IMG/VR virus record: IMGVR_UViG_3300017950_000077
Coordinates: 1 to 21,788 of that record
Strand: one strand, 5' to 3'
DNA: 21,788 bases
DNA from: a virus
Every line of letters starts with the position of its first letter. The stretch's first letter is position 1. The notes beneath the pieces were generated by a model. The model was given only the letters and a program-made list of their open reading frames with translations. It had not been told where the DNA came from and ran no database searches. The translations under genes were made by a program, and so were the position numbers. Positions 1-8,043 of the stretch are shown here, in pieces.

Positions 1-1
1 A

Positions 2-1183
2 AACTTTAAAAAACTTTATAATGGCTCGGATGTTACAAAAAGAAACCGCAATGGACAGACTAGTACAGGACTATATAGTTTGTTCATACCTATGGAATGG
101 AATTACGAAGGATTCATTGACATGTATGGATTACCTGTATTCGACACCCCTGATGAAAAAGTCAAAGGGATTGATGGCCAATGGATTGACACTGGGGTAA
201 TTGAGTATTGGCAAAATGAAGTAGAAGGATTAAAATCCGATCAAGATGCCTTAAATGAATTTTATAGACAATTTCCAAGAACACAAGAACACGCCTTTAG
301 AGATGAAGCAAAACAATCATTGTTTAATTTGTCAAAAATATATGAACAAATAGATTATGTTGAAGAAGCTAAATATAGTGGTTTAGTTACTCAGGGTAAT
401 TTTCAATGGGAAAATGGTATAAAAGATACGAAAGTAATTTTTATGCCAAATAAAAATGGGAGGTTTTTTATTACATGGACTCCTCCGTATCATTTACAAA
501 ATAAAGTTATTATAAAAAATGGTATAAAATATCCTGGCAATGAAGACTTCGGGGCGTTTGGATGTGATAGTTATGATATATCAGGTACAGTAGATGGGAG
601 AGGATCAAAAGGGGCTTTGCACGGGTTAACAAAATTTACTATGGCTGATGTGCCGCCAAACCAATTTTTTTTAGAATATATTGCTAGGCCTGATAATGCT
701 GAAATATTTTTTGAAGATGTTTTAATGGCTTTAGTTTTTTATGGTATGCCAATATTAGCAGAAAATAATAAACCTAGATTATTATATTATATTAAAAGAA
801 GAGGTTATAGGGGTTACTCAATGAATAGACCCGACAAAGTATATAATAAATTATCTGTAACCGAAAGAGAAATAGGTGGCGTGCCGAACTCTAGTGAAGA
901 CATGAAACAATCCCATGCCGCCGCAATTGAAACTTATATTAATGACCATATAGGTTTTAATAATGATAGTTACGGAAATATGTATTTTATTAGAACTTTA
1001 AATGATTGGGCTAAATTTAATTTAAATAACAGAACAAAGCACGATGCTTCTATTAGCTCTGGATTAGCTATTATGGCTTGTAATAAAAATAGATATGCAC
1101 CAATTTCTAAAAGAACGTTTGAGCCAGTAAGCTTGCAAATAAGAAAATATAATAACGATGGAGTTACGTCAAAAATAATTTAA
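2..1183 (+). CDS. terL: Terminase large subunit, C-terminal nuclease part (5' partial)
   Basis: This is the DNA-packaging motor protein; only its C-terminal part is present. The first ATG in frame (base 80) is not the real start: the frame is open back to base 2 and upstream residues such as TGLYSLFIP fit the family, so the gene continues off the left edge and its ATPase domain lies outside the window. The RNase H-like nuclease is visible. A first acidic strand reads GCDSYD (Asp codon at 566), a second acidic residue is the Glu of AENNKP (codon at 761), and a third is the Asp of KHDASISSGLA (codon at 1043). This D/E/D pattern is typical of the headful or site-cutting nuclease of large terminases. 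The portal gene follows after 4 bases, the usual terL-portal order. Nuclease assignment is from motifs and context; metal ligands are inferred. Confidence 0.88.
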   Translation, partial: NFKKLYNGSDVTKRNRNGQTSTGLYSLFIPMEWNYEGFIDMYGLPVFDTPDEKVKGIDGQWIDTGVIEYWQNEVEGLKSDQDALNEFYRQFPRTQEHAFRDEAKQSLFNLSKIYEQIDYVEEAKYSGLVTQGNFQWENGIKDTKVIFMPNKNGRFFITWTPPYHLQNKVIIKNGIKYPGNEDFGAFGCDSYDISGTVDGRGSKGALHGLTKFTMADVPPNQFFLEYIARPDNAEIFFEDVLMALVFYGMPILAENNKPRLLYYIKRRGYRGYSMNRPDKVYNKLSVTEREIGGVPNSSEDMKQSHAAAIETYINDHIGFNNDSYGNMYFIRTLNDWAKFNLNNRTKHDASISSGLAIMACNKNRYAPISKRTFEPVSLQIRKYNNDGVTSKII

Positions 1184-1187
1184 ATAA

Positions 1188-3602
1188 ATGGTTTATACAA
1201 ATTACAATAGTTCATTTCCGGACCAAGTGGTATCTGACGAAATAAAAAATAGTTACGACTATGGGCTACAAGTGGGGCAAGCTATTGAAAATGAATGGTT
1301 TAGGCAAGATACAGGCGGCGACCGTTATTTACAAAATTTTCAAAACTACCATAACCTTAGATTATACGCTAGGGGCGAACAATCTGTCCAGAAATATAAA
1401 GATGAATTATCTATAAATGGTGATTTGTCTTATTTAAATTTAGATTGGAAAATAGTACCTATAATACCTAAGTTTGTTGATATTATAGTAAATGGAATGG
1501 TGGACAAAGGTTATGAAATTAAAGCTTTCGCAAACGATCCATTTGCTTTAGAAGAGAGAACACAGTTTGCTTTTAGAGCAATGCGCGATATTCAAAATAG
1601 GGAATATATTGAACAATTAAATCAAGCTACAGGTCAAAATTTTTATGCAAGCGCTGATCCAAAAGCTTTACCCGCAACAAGAGAAGAATTAGATGTAATG
1701 TTGCAGTTAGATTACAAGCAAAGCATTGAAATAGCAGAGGAGGAAGTTATAAATAATGTTTTTGAATTTAATAAATATCAAGAAACAAAAAGAAAAATAG
1801 CATATGATTTAACTGTGTTAGGAATAGGTGCTTCTAAAACAAGTTTTAATTTATCTGAGGGTATAAAAGTTAATTATGTAGACCCCGCGGCTCTTGTTTA
1901 TTCTTATACAGAAGATCCTAATTTTGACGATATATATTATGTTGGAGAAGTTAAAAACCTAAGTCTTTCTGAAGTAAAAAAACAATTTCCTAATTTAACT
2001 AGTTCTGAATTAGAAGAAATTCAAAAATATAGAGGGCCAAGTAATTATAGTAATTACGTAAGAAATTATAGTGGTAATAATGATGATAATTTAGTTTCTA
2101 TATTATTTTTTGAATATAAAACTTATGCTAACCAAGTATTTAAATTAAAATACACTGATCAAGGTTTAGAAAAAGTATTAGAAAAAAATGATGAATTTAA
2201 TCCGCCTGAAAGTGATAATTTCGAAAGGATTAGTAGAAGTATTGAAGTATTATATACGGGAGCTAAAGTTTTGGGAATGCCTAAAATATTAGAATGGAAT
2301 TTGTCAGAAAATATGACCCGCCCTTATGGCAATGTTACTAAGGTTAACATGAATTACTCTATTTGTGCACCTAGATTATATAAGGGAAGAATTGATTCGG
2401 TTGTAAGCAAGATAACTTCTTTTGCAGATATGATTCAATTAACTCATTTAAAACTACAACAAGTTTTATCTAGGGTTGTACCAGATGGGGTATATTTAGA
2501 TATGGACGGGTTAGCTGAAGTTGATTTAGGTAATGGAACCAATTATAATCCTGCTGAAGCTTTAAACATGTATTTCCAAACTGGTAGTATTGTTGGGCGT
2601 TCATTAACGCAAGATGGAGATTTAAATAGAGGCAAAGTACCAATTCAAGAATTACAGACTTCAAATGGTATGTCTAAAATTTCTGCTTTAATTCAAACTT
2701 ATCAATATTATTTACAAATGATAAGAGATACTACTGGATTAAACGAAGCTGTAGATGGTAGTTCTCCTGATAAAAATGCTTTAGTTGGCTTGCAAAAAAT
2801 GGCTGCAGCAAATTCAAATGTAGCTGTTAGACATATATTAAAAGCTTTAATGTATATTACTATAAGAAACGCAGAAAATATTGGTCTTAGAGTAAATGAT
2901 GCTTTGCAATTCCCTTTAACTAGGGAGGCATTATTAAGTAGTATTAATACTTTTAACGTAAAAACGCTAGAAGAAATTGCAAGTTTAGATATACATAATT
3001 TTGGTATATTTTTAGAATTAGAACCAGATGCTGAAGAGAAGGCATTACTTGAACAGAATATTCAAGTTTCATTACAACAAAATTCTATTAATCTTGAAGA
3101 TGCTATTGATATTAGAGAAATAAGAAATATTAAATTGGCTAATCAAGTATTAAAATTAAGAAGAACTAAAAGAACAGAACAACAACAAGCTGCTCAATTA
3201 GCTAATATTCAAGCACAAGGCCAGTCTAATGCACAGGCTTCTGAAGCAGCAGCATTAGCTGAAGTACAAAAACAACAAGCACTAGCCGAAACAAAAGTGC
3301 AAATTGAAAAAGCAAAGTCTGAATTTGAAATAAATAAAATGGAACAAGAAGCTTTAATTAAAAAGCAATTAATGGCTGAAGAGTTCCAATATAAAATGAA
3401 GCTTGCTCAAATACAAGCAGACGCGCAAGCAACAAAAGAAAAACAAATAGAAGACCGTAAAGATCAAAGAGTTAAAATTCAAGGAACTCAACAGTCTGAA
3501 CTTATAGATCAAAGAAAAAACGATCTATTACCTAAAGATTTTGAATCATCAGGTAATGATAATCTAGGTGGGTTTGGATTAGAGCAATTTGAACCGAGGT
3601 AA
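1188..3602 (+). CDS. Portal protein
   Basis: Likely forms the dodecameric ring at the packaging vertex of the head, through which DNA enters and leaves. At 804 residues it is long, like the portals of crAss-like phages. It lies directly after terL and just before the scaffold and capsid genes. The N-terminal half is a mixed region rich in aromatic residues. The centre contains a portal-like stem/wing region (around residues 400-560, including a segment ending TTGLNEAVDGSSPDKNA). From about residue 650 to 770 the protein is a long Ala/Gln/Glu/Lys-rich helix, probably a coiled coil forming the barrel that extends into the capsid. It ends in an acidic, Gly/Asn-rich tail. The ATG is preceded by AATTTAAATAA and no Shine-Dalgarno sequence. 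Identification rests on position, length and overall resemblance; no catalytic motif exists to check. Confidence 0.85.
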   Translation: MVYTNYNSSFPDQVVSDEIKNSYDYGLQVGQAIENEWFRQDTGGDRYLQNFQNYHNLRLYARGEQSVQKYKDELSINGDLSYLNLDWKIVPIIPKFVDIIVNGMVDKGYEIKAFANDPFALEERTQFAFRAMRDIQNREYIEQLNQATGQNFYASADPKALPATREELDVMLQLDYKQSIEIAEEEVINNVFEFNKYQETKRKIAYDLTVLGIGASKTSFNLSEGIKVNYVDPAALVYSYTEDPNFDDIYYVGEVKNLSLSEVKKQFPNLTSSELEEIQKYRGPSNYSNYVRNYSGNNDDNLVSILFFEYKTYANQVFKLKYTDQGLEKVLEKNDEFNPPESDNFERISRSIEVLYTGAKVLGMPKILEWNLSENMTRPYGNVTKVNMNYSICAPRLYKGRIDSVVSKITSFADMIQLTHLKLQQVLSRVVPDGVYLDMDGLAEVDLGNGTNYNPAEALNMYFQTGSIVGRSLTQDGDLNRGKVPIQELQTSNGMSKISALIQTYQYYLQMIRDTTGLNEAVDGSSPDKNALVGLQKMAAANSNVAVRHILKALMYITIRNAENIGLRVNDALQFPLTREALLSSINTFNVKTLEEIASLDIHNFGIFLELEPDAEEKALLEQNIQVSLQQNSINLEDAIDIREIRNIKLANQVLKLRRTKRTEQQQAAQLANIQAQGQSNAQASEAAALAEVQKQQALAETKVQIEKAKSEFEINKMEQEALIKKQLMAEEFQYKMKLAQIQADAQATKEKQIEDRKDQRVKIQGTQQSELIDQRKNDLLPKDFESSGNDNLGGFGLEQFEPR

Positions 3603-3606
3603 ATTT

Positions 3607-3636
3607 TTTTATTAATTAATTTTATATTATTATATC
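3607..3636 (+). promoter_or_regulatory. AT-rich leader, copy A (shared with gene 6400)
   Basis: The 30 bases before the scaffold start read TTTTATTAATTA, then 10 bases, then ATTATATC directly before ATGGC. The same two blocks with a 9-base spacer precede the gene at 6400. It may be a late-promoter element or a translation leader. In DNA this AT-rich, chance similarity is possible. Confidence 0.3.
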
Positions 3637-4863
3637 ATGGCAGAAGTACAAGTAAGACAAGAGGGGGAATTTAAAATGAAAAAACCCACAAGACCAAAAA
3701 ATTTAGTGCAAGAGCAAAAAATTACAAAAGTTGAATTAAAAGACTCAGAACCACTAGATAAAGTACAAGAAGAAGTTACCAAAGTGGTAATCCCTAATGA
3801 ACAAAAAACAGAAGAAAATGCCGTTCAAGAGTCAAGCACAGAGAAGGTGGATGTATCTAACCAATCCGGAGATGGCGAAAAAATGGGAGAAGGAAACGCC
3901 GAAGAGCAAGTTGCTTCCCAAGAAAGTCAAAAAGAAGAAGTAGAGTCTCCTATAAAATTAGTAGAAGCCGAAACAAGTGAAAGCAATGAAACAAAATTTG
4001 CTGAACCAGAACAAAAAGAAGTATTAGAAGAAACAAAAGCGCCTGAATTACCAGAAGGAATAGATAAACTTGTTAAGTTTATGAAAGAAACAGGTGGTAC
4101 AGTCCAGGATTATGCAAGATTAAATGCAGATTATTCAAACGTTGATAATAATACTTTATTGAAAGAATATTATAAACAAACAAAACCTCATTTAGATCAA
4201 GAAGACATCGATATTTTATTGGATGATTTTTCTTATGATGAAGAAATAGATGAGGATAAGGATATACGCAAAAAGAAAATTGCGTTTAAAGAAGAGGTTG
4301 CAAAAGCCAAAAACTTTTTGGAAGAAACAAAGAGTAAGTATTACGAGGAAATTAAATTAAGACCTGGTATTACTCAAGAACAACAAAAAGCTATGGATTT
4401 TTTCAATCGCTATAATCAAGAAGAACAAAGTAGAAAGTCTATTATAGACAGGTTTGAAAAGGTTACTGATAATTATTTTTCCAACAACTTCGAAGGTTTC
4501 GATTTTAATGTAGGAAATAAAAAATTTAAGTATTCTGTAAAAGATCCTGTTTCCGTGTCTGACAGCCAGAAAAATTTATCAAAGTTCGTTGAGACGTTCT
4601 TAAACGATCAAGGTGAATTACAAGACCCTGGAGGTTACCACAAGGCTCTCTATGCCGCTAGGAATACTGACCAAATTGTAAATCATTTCTATGAGCAAGG
4701 CCGTGCCGATGCTATTAAAGAACAGATTGCTAAAACTAAAAACATTACAACTGAGCCAAGACAAACAGCTGGTGGTGATGTATTTATTAATGGATTAAAG
4801 GTTAGGGCTATTAGTGGAGCTGATTCTAGTAAACTAAAAATAAAAACAAAAAGATTTAACTAA
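3637..4863 (+). CDS. Probable scaffold / capsid-assembly protein
   Basis: A 408-residue, highly charged protein between portal and major capsid protein, the usual place of a scaffolding protein. Residues 1-140 are low-complexity and Glu/Lys/Gln/Ser-rich, probably disordered. Residues about 140-280 are predicted helical by eye (FMKETGGTVQDYARLN, then a segment rich in acidic residues and a Lys-rich helix). The C-terminus is basic (KLKIKTKRFN), as in scaffolds that dock to capsid protein. I recall similar proteins upstream of capsid genes in crAss-like and uncultured marine phages. Start choice is open: ATG 3637 follows an AT-rich leader shared with gene 6400, while an in-frame ATG at 3676 follows a GAGGGGG stretch. 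I prefer 3637 because no other gene here uses a Shine-Dalgarno site. Function is inferred from context, not from a recognised domain. Confidence 0.6.
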   Translation: MAEVQVRQEGEFKMKKPTRPKNLVQEQKITKVELKDSEPLDKVQEEVTKVVIPNEQKTEENAVQESSTEKVDVSNQSGDGEKMGEGNAEEQVASQESQKEEVESPIKLVEAETSESNETKFAEPEQKEVLEETKAPELPEGIDKLVKFMKETGGTVQDYARLNADYSNVDNNTLLKEYYKQTKPHLDQEDIDILLDDFSYDEEIDEDKDIRKKKIAFKEEVAKAKNFLEETKSKYYEEIKLRPGITQEQQKAMDFFNRYNQEEQSRKSIIDRFEKVTDNYFSNNFEGFDFNVGNKKFKYSVKDPVSVSDSQKNLSKFVETFLNDQGELQDPGGYHKALYAARNTDQIVNHFYEQGRADAIKEQIAKTKNITTEPRQTAGGDVFINGLKVRAISGADSSKLKIKTKRFN

Positions 4864-4879
4864 TTAAAAAAATTTAAAA

Positions 4880-6319
4880 ATGGCAAATGTTTTACCTGCT
4901 TTTGGTTCGATTAAACCAAGTCAAAAGCAACAAATACTTAGCGATAACTACCTAAGTTTTACAGATGGTACTAATGACTTCGCTCAACAGTATCTACCCG
5001 AAATTTACGAGCAAGAAGTAGAAAGATATGGTAACAGAACTCTATCTGGCTTCTTAAGAATGGTTGGTGCAGAAATGCCCATGACTTCTGATCAAGTTGT
5101 ATGGTCTGAGCAAAATAGACTACACGTTGCTTATGATAATGTAACTGTTGCAACTGGAACCACTTTAACATTCGTATTGGATGCTGCTGCTGGACCTAAT
5201 TTTGTAGCAAACGTTATTTCTGCAAATGATACTATTGTTCTTATGGATCCTGCTACAGGAAAAGAACTAAAGTGTTTTGTAGAAACTAGTGTTGATACTT
5301 CTCCTACTTTGGCTACTTTAACTGTTAAGCCTTATACTCAGGGAGATCTAGTTGCTACCGGTGGTGGTTCTGAAATTGATTTTACAGGATTGACAACTGG
5401 TAAGATTTTCGTTTACGGTTCTGAATTTAAGAAAGGAACTGCTGATGGTCGTGAGCGTTCTATCACTCCTTCTTTTACTCAGTATAACAATTCACCTATC
5501 ATCATTAAAGATAAGTATGCAATTTCTGGATCAGATGCTGCGCAAATCGGATGGGTTGAAGTTGCTACTGAAGATGGAACTTCTGGATTTCTATGGTATC
5601 TAAAAGCTGAATCTGAAACAAGACTACGTTTTGAAGACTATCTAGAAATGGCGGTTGTTGAAGGCGAGCTAGTAAGCGGAACTTCTACATTGACTGTAAA
5701 AGGTACTGAAGGACTTTTTGCTTCTATTCAATCAAGAGGTAACGTTCTTAATAACTTTAGTGGTGGAGCTACCGGACTTACTGAATTTGACAGCATTTTG
5801 AAAAATTTAGATACCCAAGGGGCTATTGAAGAAAACATGCTTTTTGTTAATAGAGGACTTGCTCTTGATATTGACGGAATGCTAGCTGGTGTTTCTGATG
5901 GTGCTCAAGGTGGTACTGCTTATGGATTGTTTGAAAACTCTGAAGAAATGGCATTGAATCTTGGATTTAGTGGCTTCCGCAGAGGATCTTATGATTTCTA
6001 TAAGACAGACTGGAAATATCTAAATGATGCTTCTACAAGAGGTGCGGTAGCAGTTTCTGGTATTGAAGGAGTTTTGATTCCTGCAGGTACTTCAACTGTT
6101 TATGACCAAATTCTAGGAACTAATATCCGTAGACCTTTCTTGCATGTAAGGTATAGAGCTTCTCAGGCTGATGATCGAAGAATGAAATCTTGGATTACTG
6201 GTTCTGTTGGAGGTGCTTATACTTCAGCGCTTGATGCTATGGAAGTACACTTCCTATCTGAAAGATGTCTTGTTACTCAAGGCGCAAACAATTTCGTATT
6301 GTTTACAGCTTCTGCATAG
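4880..6319 (+). CDS. Major capsid protein (HK97 fold, crAss-like type)
   Basis: A 479-residue protein that forms the icosahedral shell. The N-terminal part (residues 1-75, including FAQQYLPEIYEQEVERYGNR and GFLRMVGAEMPMTSDQVVW) resembles the N-arm and early E-loop region of capsid proteins of crAss-like and marine podophages. The C-terminal part has the mixed beta-strand/loop pattern expected of the P and A domains. Codon use is unlike its neighbours: at least nine TTC and about a dozen CTA codons, where other genes here use mostly TTT and TTA, as expected for the most abundant protein. It is the only gene of the 12 complete 3' ends to stop at TAG. A terminator-like hairpin begins 10 bases after the stop, which supports that TAG as a true stop. 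The start is ATG after AAAAAAATTTAAAA with no Shine-Dalgarno. Assignment is strong from position, length and composition. Confidence 0.88.
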   Translation: MANVLPAFGSIKPSQKQQILSDNYLSFTDGTNDFAQQYLPEIYEQEVERYGNRTLSGFLRMVGAEMPMTSDQVVWSEQNRLHVAYDNVTVATGTTLTFVLDAAAGPNFVANVISANDTIVLMDPATGKELKCFVETSVDTSPTLATLTVKPYTQGDLVATGGGSEIDFTGLTTGKIFVYGSEFKKGTADGRERSITPSFTQYNNSPIIIKDKYAISGSDAAQIGWVEVATEDGTSGFLWYLKAESETRLRFEDYLEMAVVEGELVSGTSTLTVKGTEGLFASIQSRGNVLNNFSGGATGLTEFDSILKNLDTQGAIEENMLFVNRGLALDIDGMLAGVSDGAQGGTAYGLFENSEEMALNLGFSGFRRGSYDFYKTDWKYLNDASTRGAVAVSGIEGVLIPAGTSTVYDQILGTNIRRPFLHVRYRASQADDRRMKSWITGSVGGAYTSALDAMEVHFLSERCLVTQGANNFVLFTASA

Positions 6320-6328
6320 ACTATTATT

Positions 6329-6377
6329 GTAAGGATAAGGGGTATCGTAGTGGTGCCCCTTACTTTACATTTTTATT
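6329..6377 (+). terminator. Terminator-like hairpin after the capsid gene
   Basis: GTAAGG (6329-6334), a bulged A, then TAAGGGG (6336-6342) pair with CCCCTTA (6356-6362) and CTTTAC (6363-6368). This gives about 13 base pairs, including one G-U pair, and a run ATTTTTATT follows. It is the most GC-rich stem in any gap here. It may end or attenuate transcription after the capsid gene, or protect the 3' end of capsid mRNA. Confidence 0.72.
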
Positions 6378-6399
6378 AATTATTTAATTATATTATATC
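6371..6399 (+). promoter_or_regulatory. AT-rich leader, copy B (shared with gene 3637)
   Basis: TTTTATTAATTA, 9 bases, then ATTATATC directly before ATGGC. It matches the leader of the scaffold-like gene in both blocks and in spacing to within one base. It begins right after the capsid hairpin, so a promoter restarting transcription here is possible. I see no classical Bacteroidota TAnnTTTG box. Confidence 0.3.
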
Positions 6400-7236
6400 A
6401 TGGCTAAAAAAGCTAACCCAGCAGTAGAAAATATTGAGGTTGCGCCTCAAGTAGTAAAAGAAAAAGCTGTTGCTAAAACACCAGTAAAATCTACAAAACC
6501 CGAATGGGAAATTAAAGATAGAACTTATTTGTTAAAAGGCGCACATCAACCTATAACATATACGATTCAATCTAAACATTCACAAAGATGGCCAATGCTT
6601 TGGTTCAATAAAGAAAATGGCGAACAACAGGAGCTAAGATATGCAACTAATCAAAATTCTCCATTTGTAAGCGAGCAAAAAGGTGAAGTAACACTAGGTC
6701 ATATAATGTTTAAAAACGGTTCATTATTTGTTCCTAAAGAAAAACAAAATTTACAAAAATTGCTTTCTTTATATCATCCTAAGAAAGATGTATTATATTA
6801 TGAATATGATCAAATTGAAATTGCTGAAGATGATTTAGAAGATTTATTAAGTGAGGTTGATGCGCTAAATGCAGCAATGAACATGGAGATAGATCAAATG
6901 GAAGCAATATTAAGAGTTGAGGTCGGATCTAAGGTAGCAGATCTTACTTCTAAGGAGATCAAAAGGGATTTATTGCTATTTGCTAAGAAAAACCCTAATT
7001 TGTTCTTAAACTTAGCTAATGACGAGAATGTGGAATTGAGAAATTTTGCAATTAAAGCTAGCGAAGCTAATATTATTTATTTGTCAGCGGACCAAAGAAG
7101 TATACATTGGTCTTCAAATGATAAAAGATTAATGATTGTTCCTTTTGATGAAAATCCATTTTCTGCGTTTGCTTCTTACCTTAAAACTGACGAAGGTGTA
7201 GAAGTTTATAAATCAATAGAGAAAAAACTATATTAA
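6400..7236 (+). CDS. Conserved virion-module protein of unknown function (possible accessory head protein)
   Basis: A 278-residue protein I cannot assign to a named family. The first 30 residues are Ala/Lys/Val-rich and probably flexible. Residues about 35-125 look like a beta-rich domain (RTYLLKGAHQPITYTIQSKH, LRYATNQNSPFV, GHIMFKNGSLFVPK). Residues about 130-200 are acidic and helical (EIAEDDLEDLLSEVDALNAA, then ILRVEVGSKV). The C-terminal part ends EGVEVYKSIEKKLY. I recall very similar proteins directly after capsid genes in crAss-like and uncultured marine phages, which suggests a capsid-decorating, vertex or completion role; that is inference from position. Unusually, the gene is isolated by a strong hairpin on each side (6329-6368 and 7245-7289), so its mRNA dose may be set apart from its neighbours. 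Confidence 0.55.
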   Translation: MAKKANPAVENIEVAPQVVKEKAVAKTPVKSTKPEWEIKDRTYLLKGAHQPITYTIQSKHSQRWPMLWFNKENGEQQELRYATNQNSPFVSEQKGEVTLGHIMFKNGSLFVPKEKQNLQKLLSLYHPKKDVLYYEYDQIEIAEDDLEDLLSEVDALNAAMNMEIDQMEAILRVEVGSKVADLTSKEIKRDLLLFAKKNPNLFLNLANDENVELRNFAIKASEANIIYLSADQRSIHWSSNDKRLMIVPFDENPFSAFASYLKTDEGVEVYKSIEKKLY

Positions 7237-7244
7237 CATGTAAT

Positions 7245-7289
7245 ATTATAATAGTTAGGTCGTATTAAAAGCGGCCTAGCTGTTATAAT
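7245..7289 (+). terminator. 18-bp RNA hairpin after gene 6400
   Basis: The arm at 7245-7262 (ATTATAATAGTTAGGTCG) pairs along its full length with 7272-7289, leaving a 9-base loop TATTAAAAG. Fifteen pairs are Watson-Crick. The three others are G-U in + strand RNA and would be A-C mismatches in - strand RNA, so the structure is built for + sense transcripts. The bases after it (TAATAATAAATAAACA) are not a clean U-run, so it may be a weak terminator, an RNase-stabilising stem or a processing site. Confidence 0.65.
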
Positions 7290-7305
7290 TAATAATAAAT
7301 AAACA

Positions 7306-8037
7306 ATGGCAATAAACGTAAACACTGTATATCAAACAGTTTTATACATATTAAACAAAGAACAAAGAGGCTATATACCTCCTGCCGAGTTTAATAGTTT
7401 AGGAACTCAGGTACAACTTGAAATATTTGAAAAGTATTTTGAAGACTTAAATCAACAATTAAGGGTTCCTCAAACTGATGATACATATGCAAGCCGTGTA
7501 GAAAATATTGATGAAAAAATATCTATATTTAAAACATTTGGAAATGCAGTTTACGATAATACTTCAACCCCAGGTCAACAATATTTTACTTTACCAACAA
7601 CCGATATTTACGGAACTATTGTTTCATTTTACAGACTAGGTGAAGTAATATACAAAGATATTACGGAAGTACAAAGACTACAAAGAAATGATTTTTATAA
7701 TATACAAAAATCAAAACTAACAAAAGCCACGGAAAATTTCCCTGTATATTTATATGAAAATAATAAATTATTTATTCAGCCGGCAACAATAACAGGTAAT
7801 ATAGTTGTTGATTATGTTAGAAAACCCAATGATGTAGTATGGGGATTTAATGTAGGTACTTTAGGGCAATATATATATAATAATGAAACTTCGGTAAATT
7901 TTGAATTACATGAATCTGAGCAAACAGAAGTTATTTTAAAAATATTACAATACTCTGGTATAATAATAAGAGACCCACAGATAGTTCAAGCTGCGGGTCA
8001 ACAAATTCAAAAAGAAGAAATAAATCAAAAAAGTTAA
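7306..8037 (+). CDS. Probable head-tail connector / ring protein
   Basis: A 243-residue protein in the position of the first head-completion (adaptor) proteins, after the capsid region and before the tail nozzle. The N-terminal stretch (INVNTVYQTVLYILNKEQRG, then YIPPAEFNSLG, residues 3-33) looks helical. Then comes a Leu/Gln/acidic helix with LRVPQTDDTYASRV, and a beta-rich middle with FTLPTTDIYGTIVSFYRLGE. I recall this pattern from small structural proteins of crAss-like and marine Bacteroidota phages, where such proteins form rings under the portal. I see no transmembrane segment or enzyme motif. The ATG follows the 18-bp hairpin by 16 bases; the gene ends in tandem TAA TAA, and the next gene starts 6 bases later. 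Ring function is inferred from context and family resemblance. Confidence 0.58.
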   Translation: MAINVNTVYQTVLYILNKEQRGYIPPAEFNSLGTQVQLEIFEKYFEDLNQQLRVPQTDDTYASRVENIDEKISIFKTFGNAVYDNTSTPGQQYFTLPTTDIYGTIVSFYRLGEVIYKDITEVQRLQRNDFYNIQKSKLTKATENFPVYLYENNKLFIQPATITGNIVVDYVRKPNDVVWGFNVGTLGQYIYNNETSVNFELHESEQTEVILKILQYSGIIIRDPQIVQAAGQQIQKEEINQKS

Positions 8038-8043
8038 TAAGCT

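Noticed and set aside
3661-3678. GAGGGGG followed 8 bases later by an in-frame ATG (3676), a possible Shine-Dalgarno start for the scaffold-like gene.
   Set aside because: No other gene here uses such a site, and the bases are also codons for Glu-Gly-Glu in the longer frame. ATG 3637 has a leader shared with another gene. Kept only as an alternative start.
6317-6379. TAG readthrough extending the capsid protein by 19 codons to a TAA at 6377.
   Set aside because: The extension would run through the strong terminator-like hairpin, its residues look unlike a capsid C-terminus, and no other gene shows in-frame TAG.
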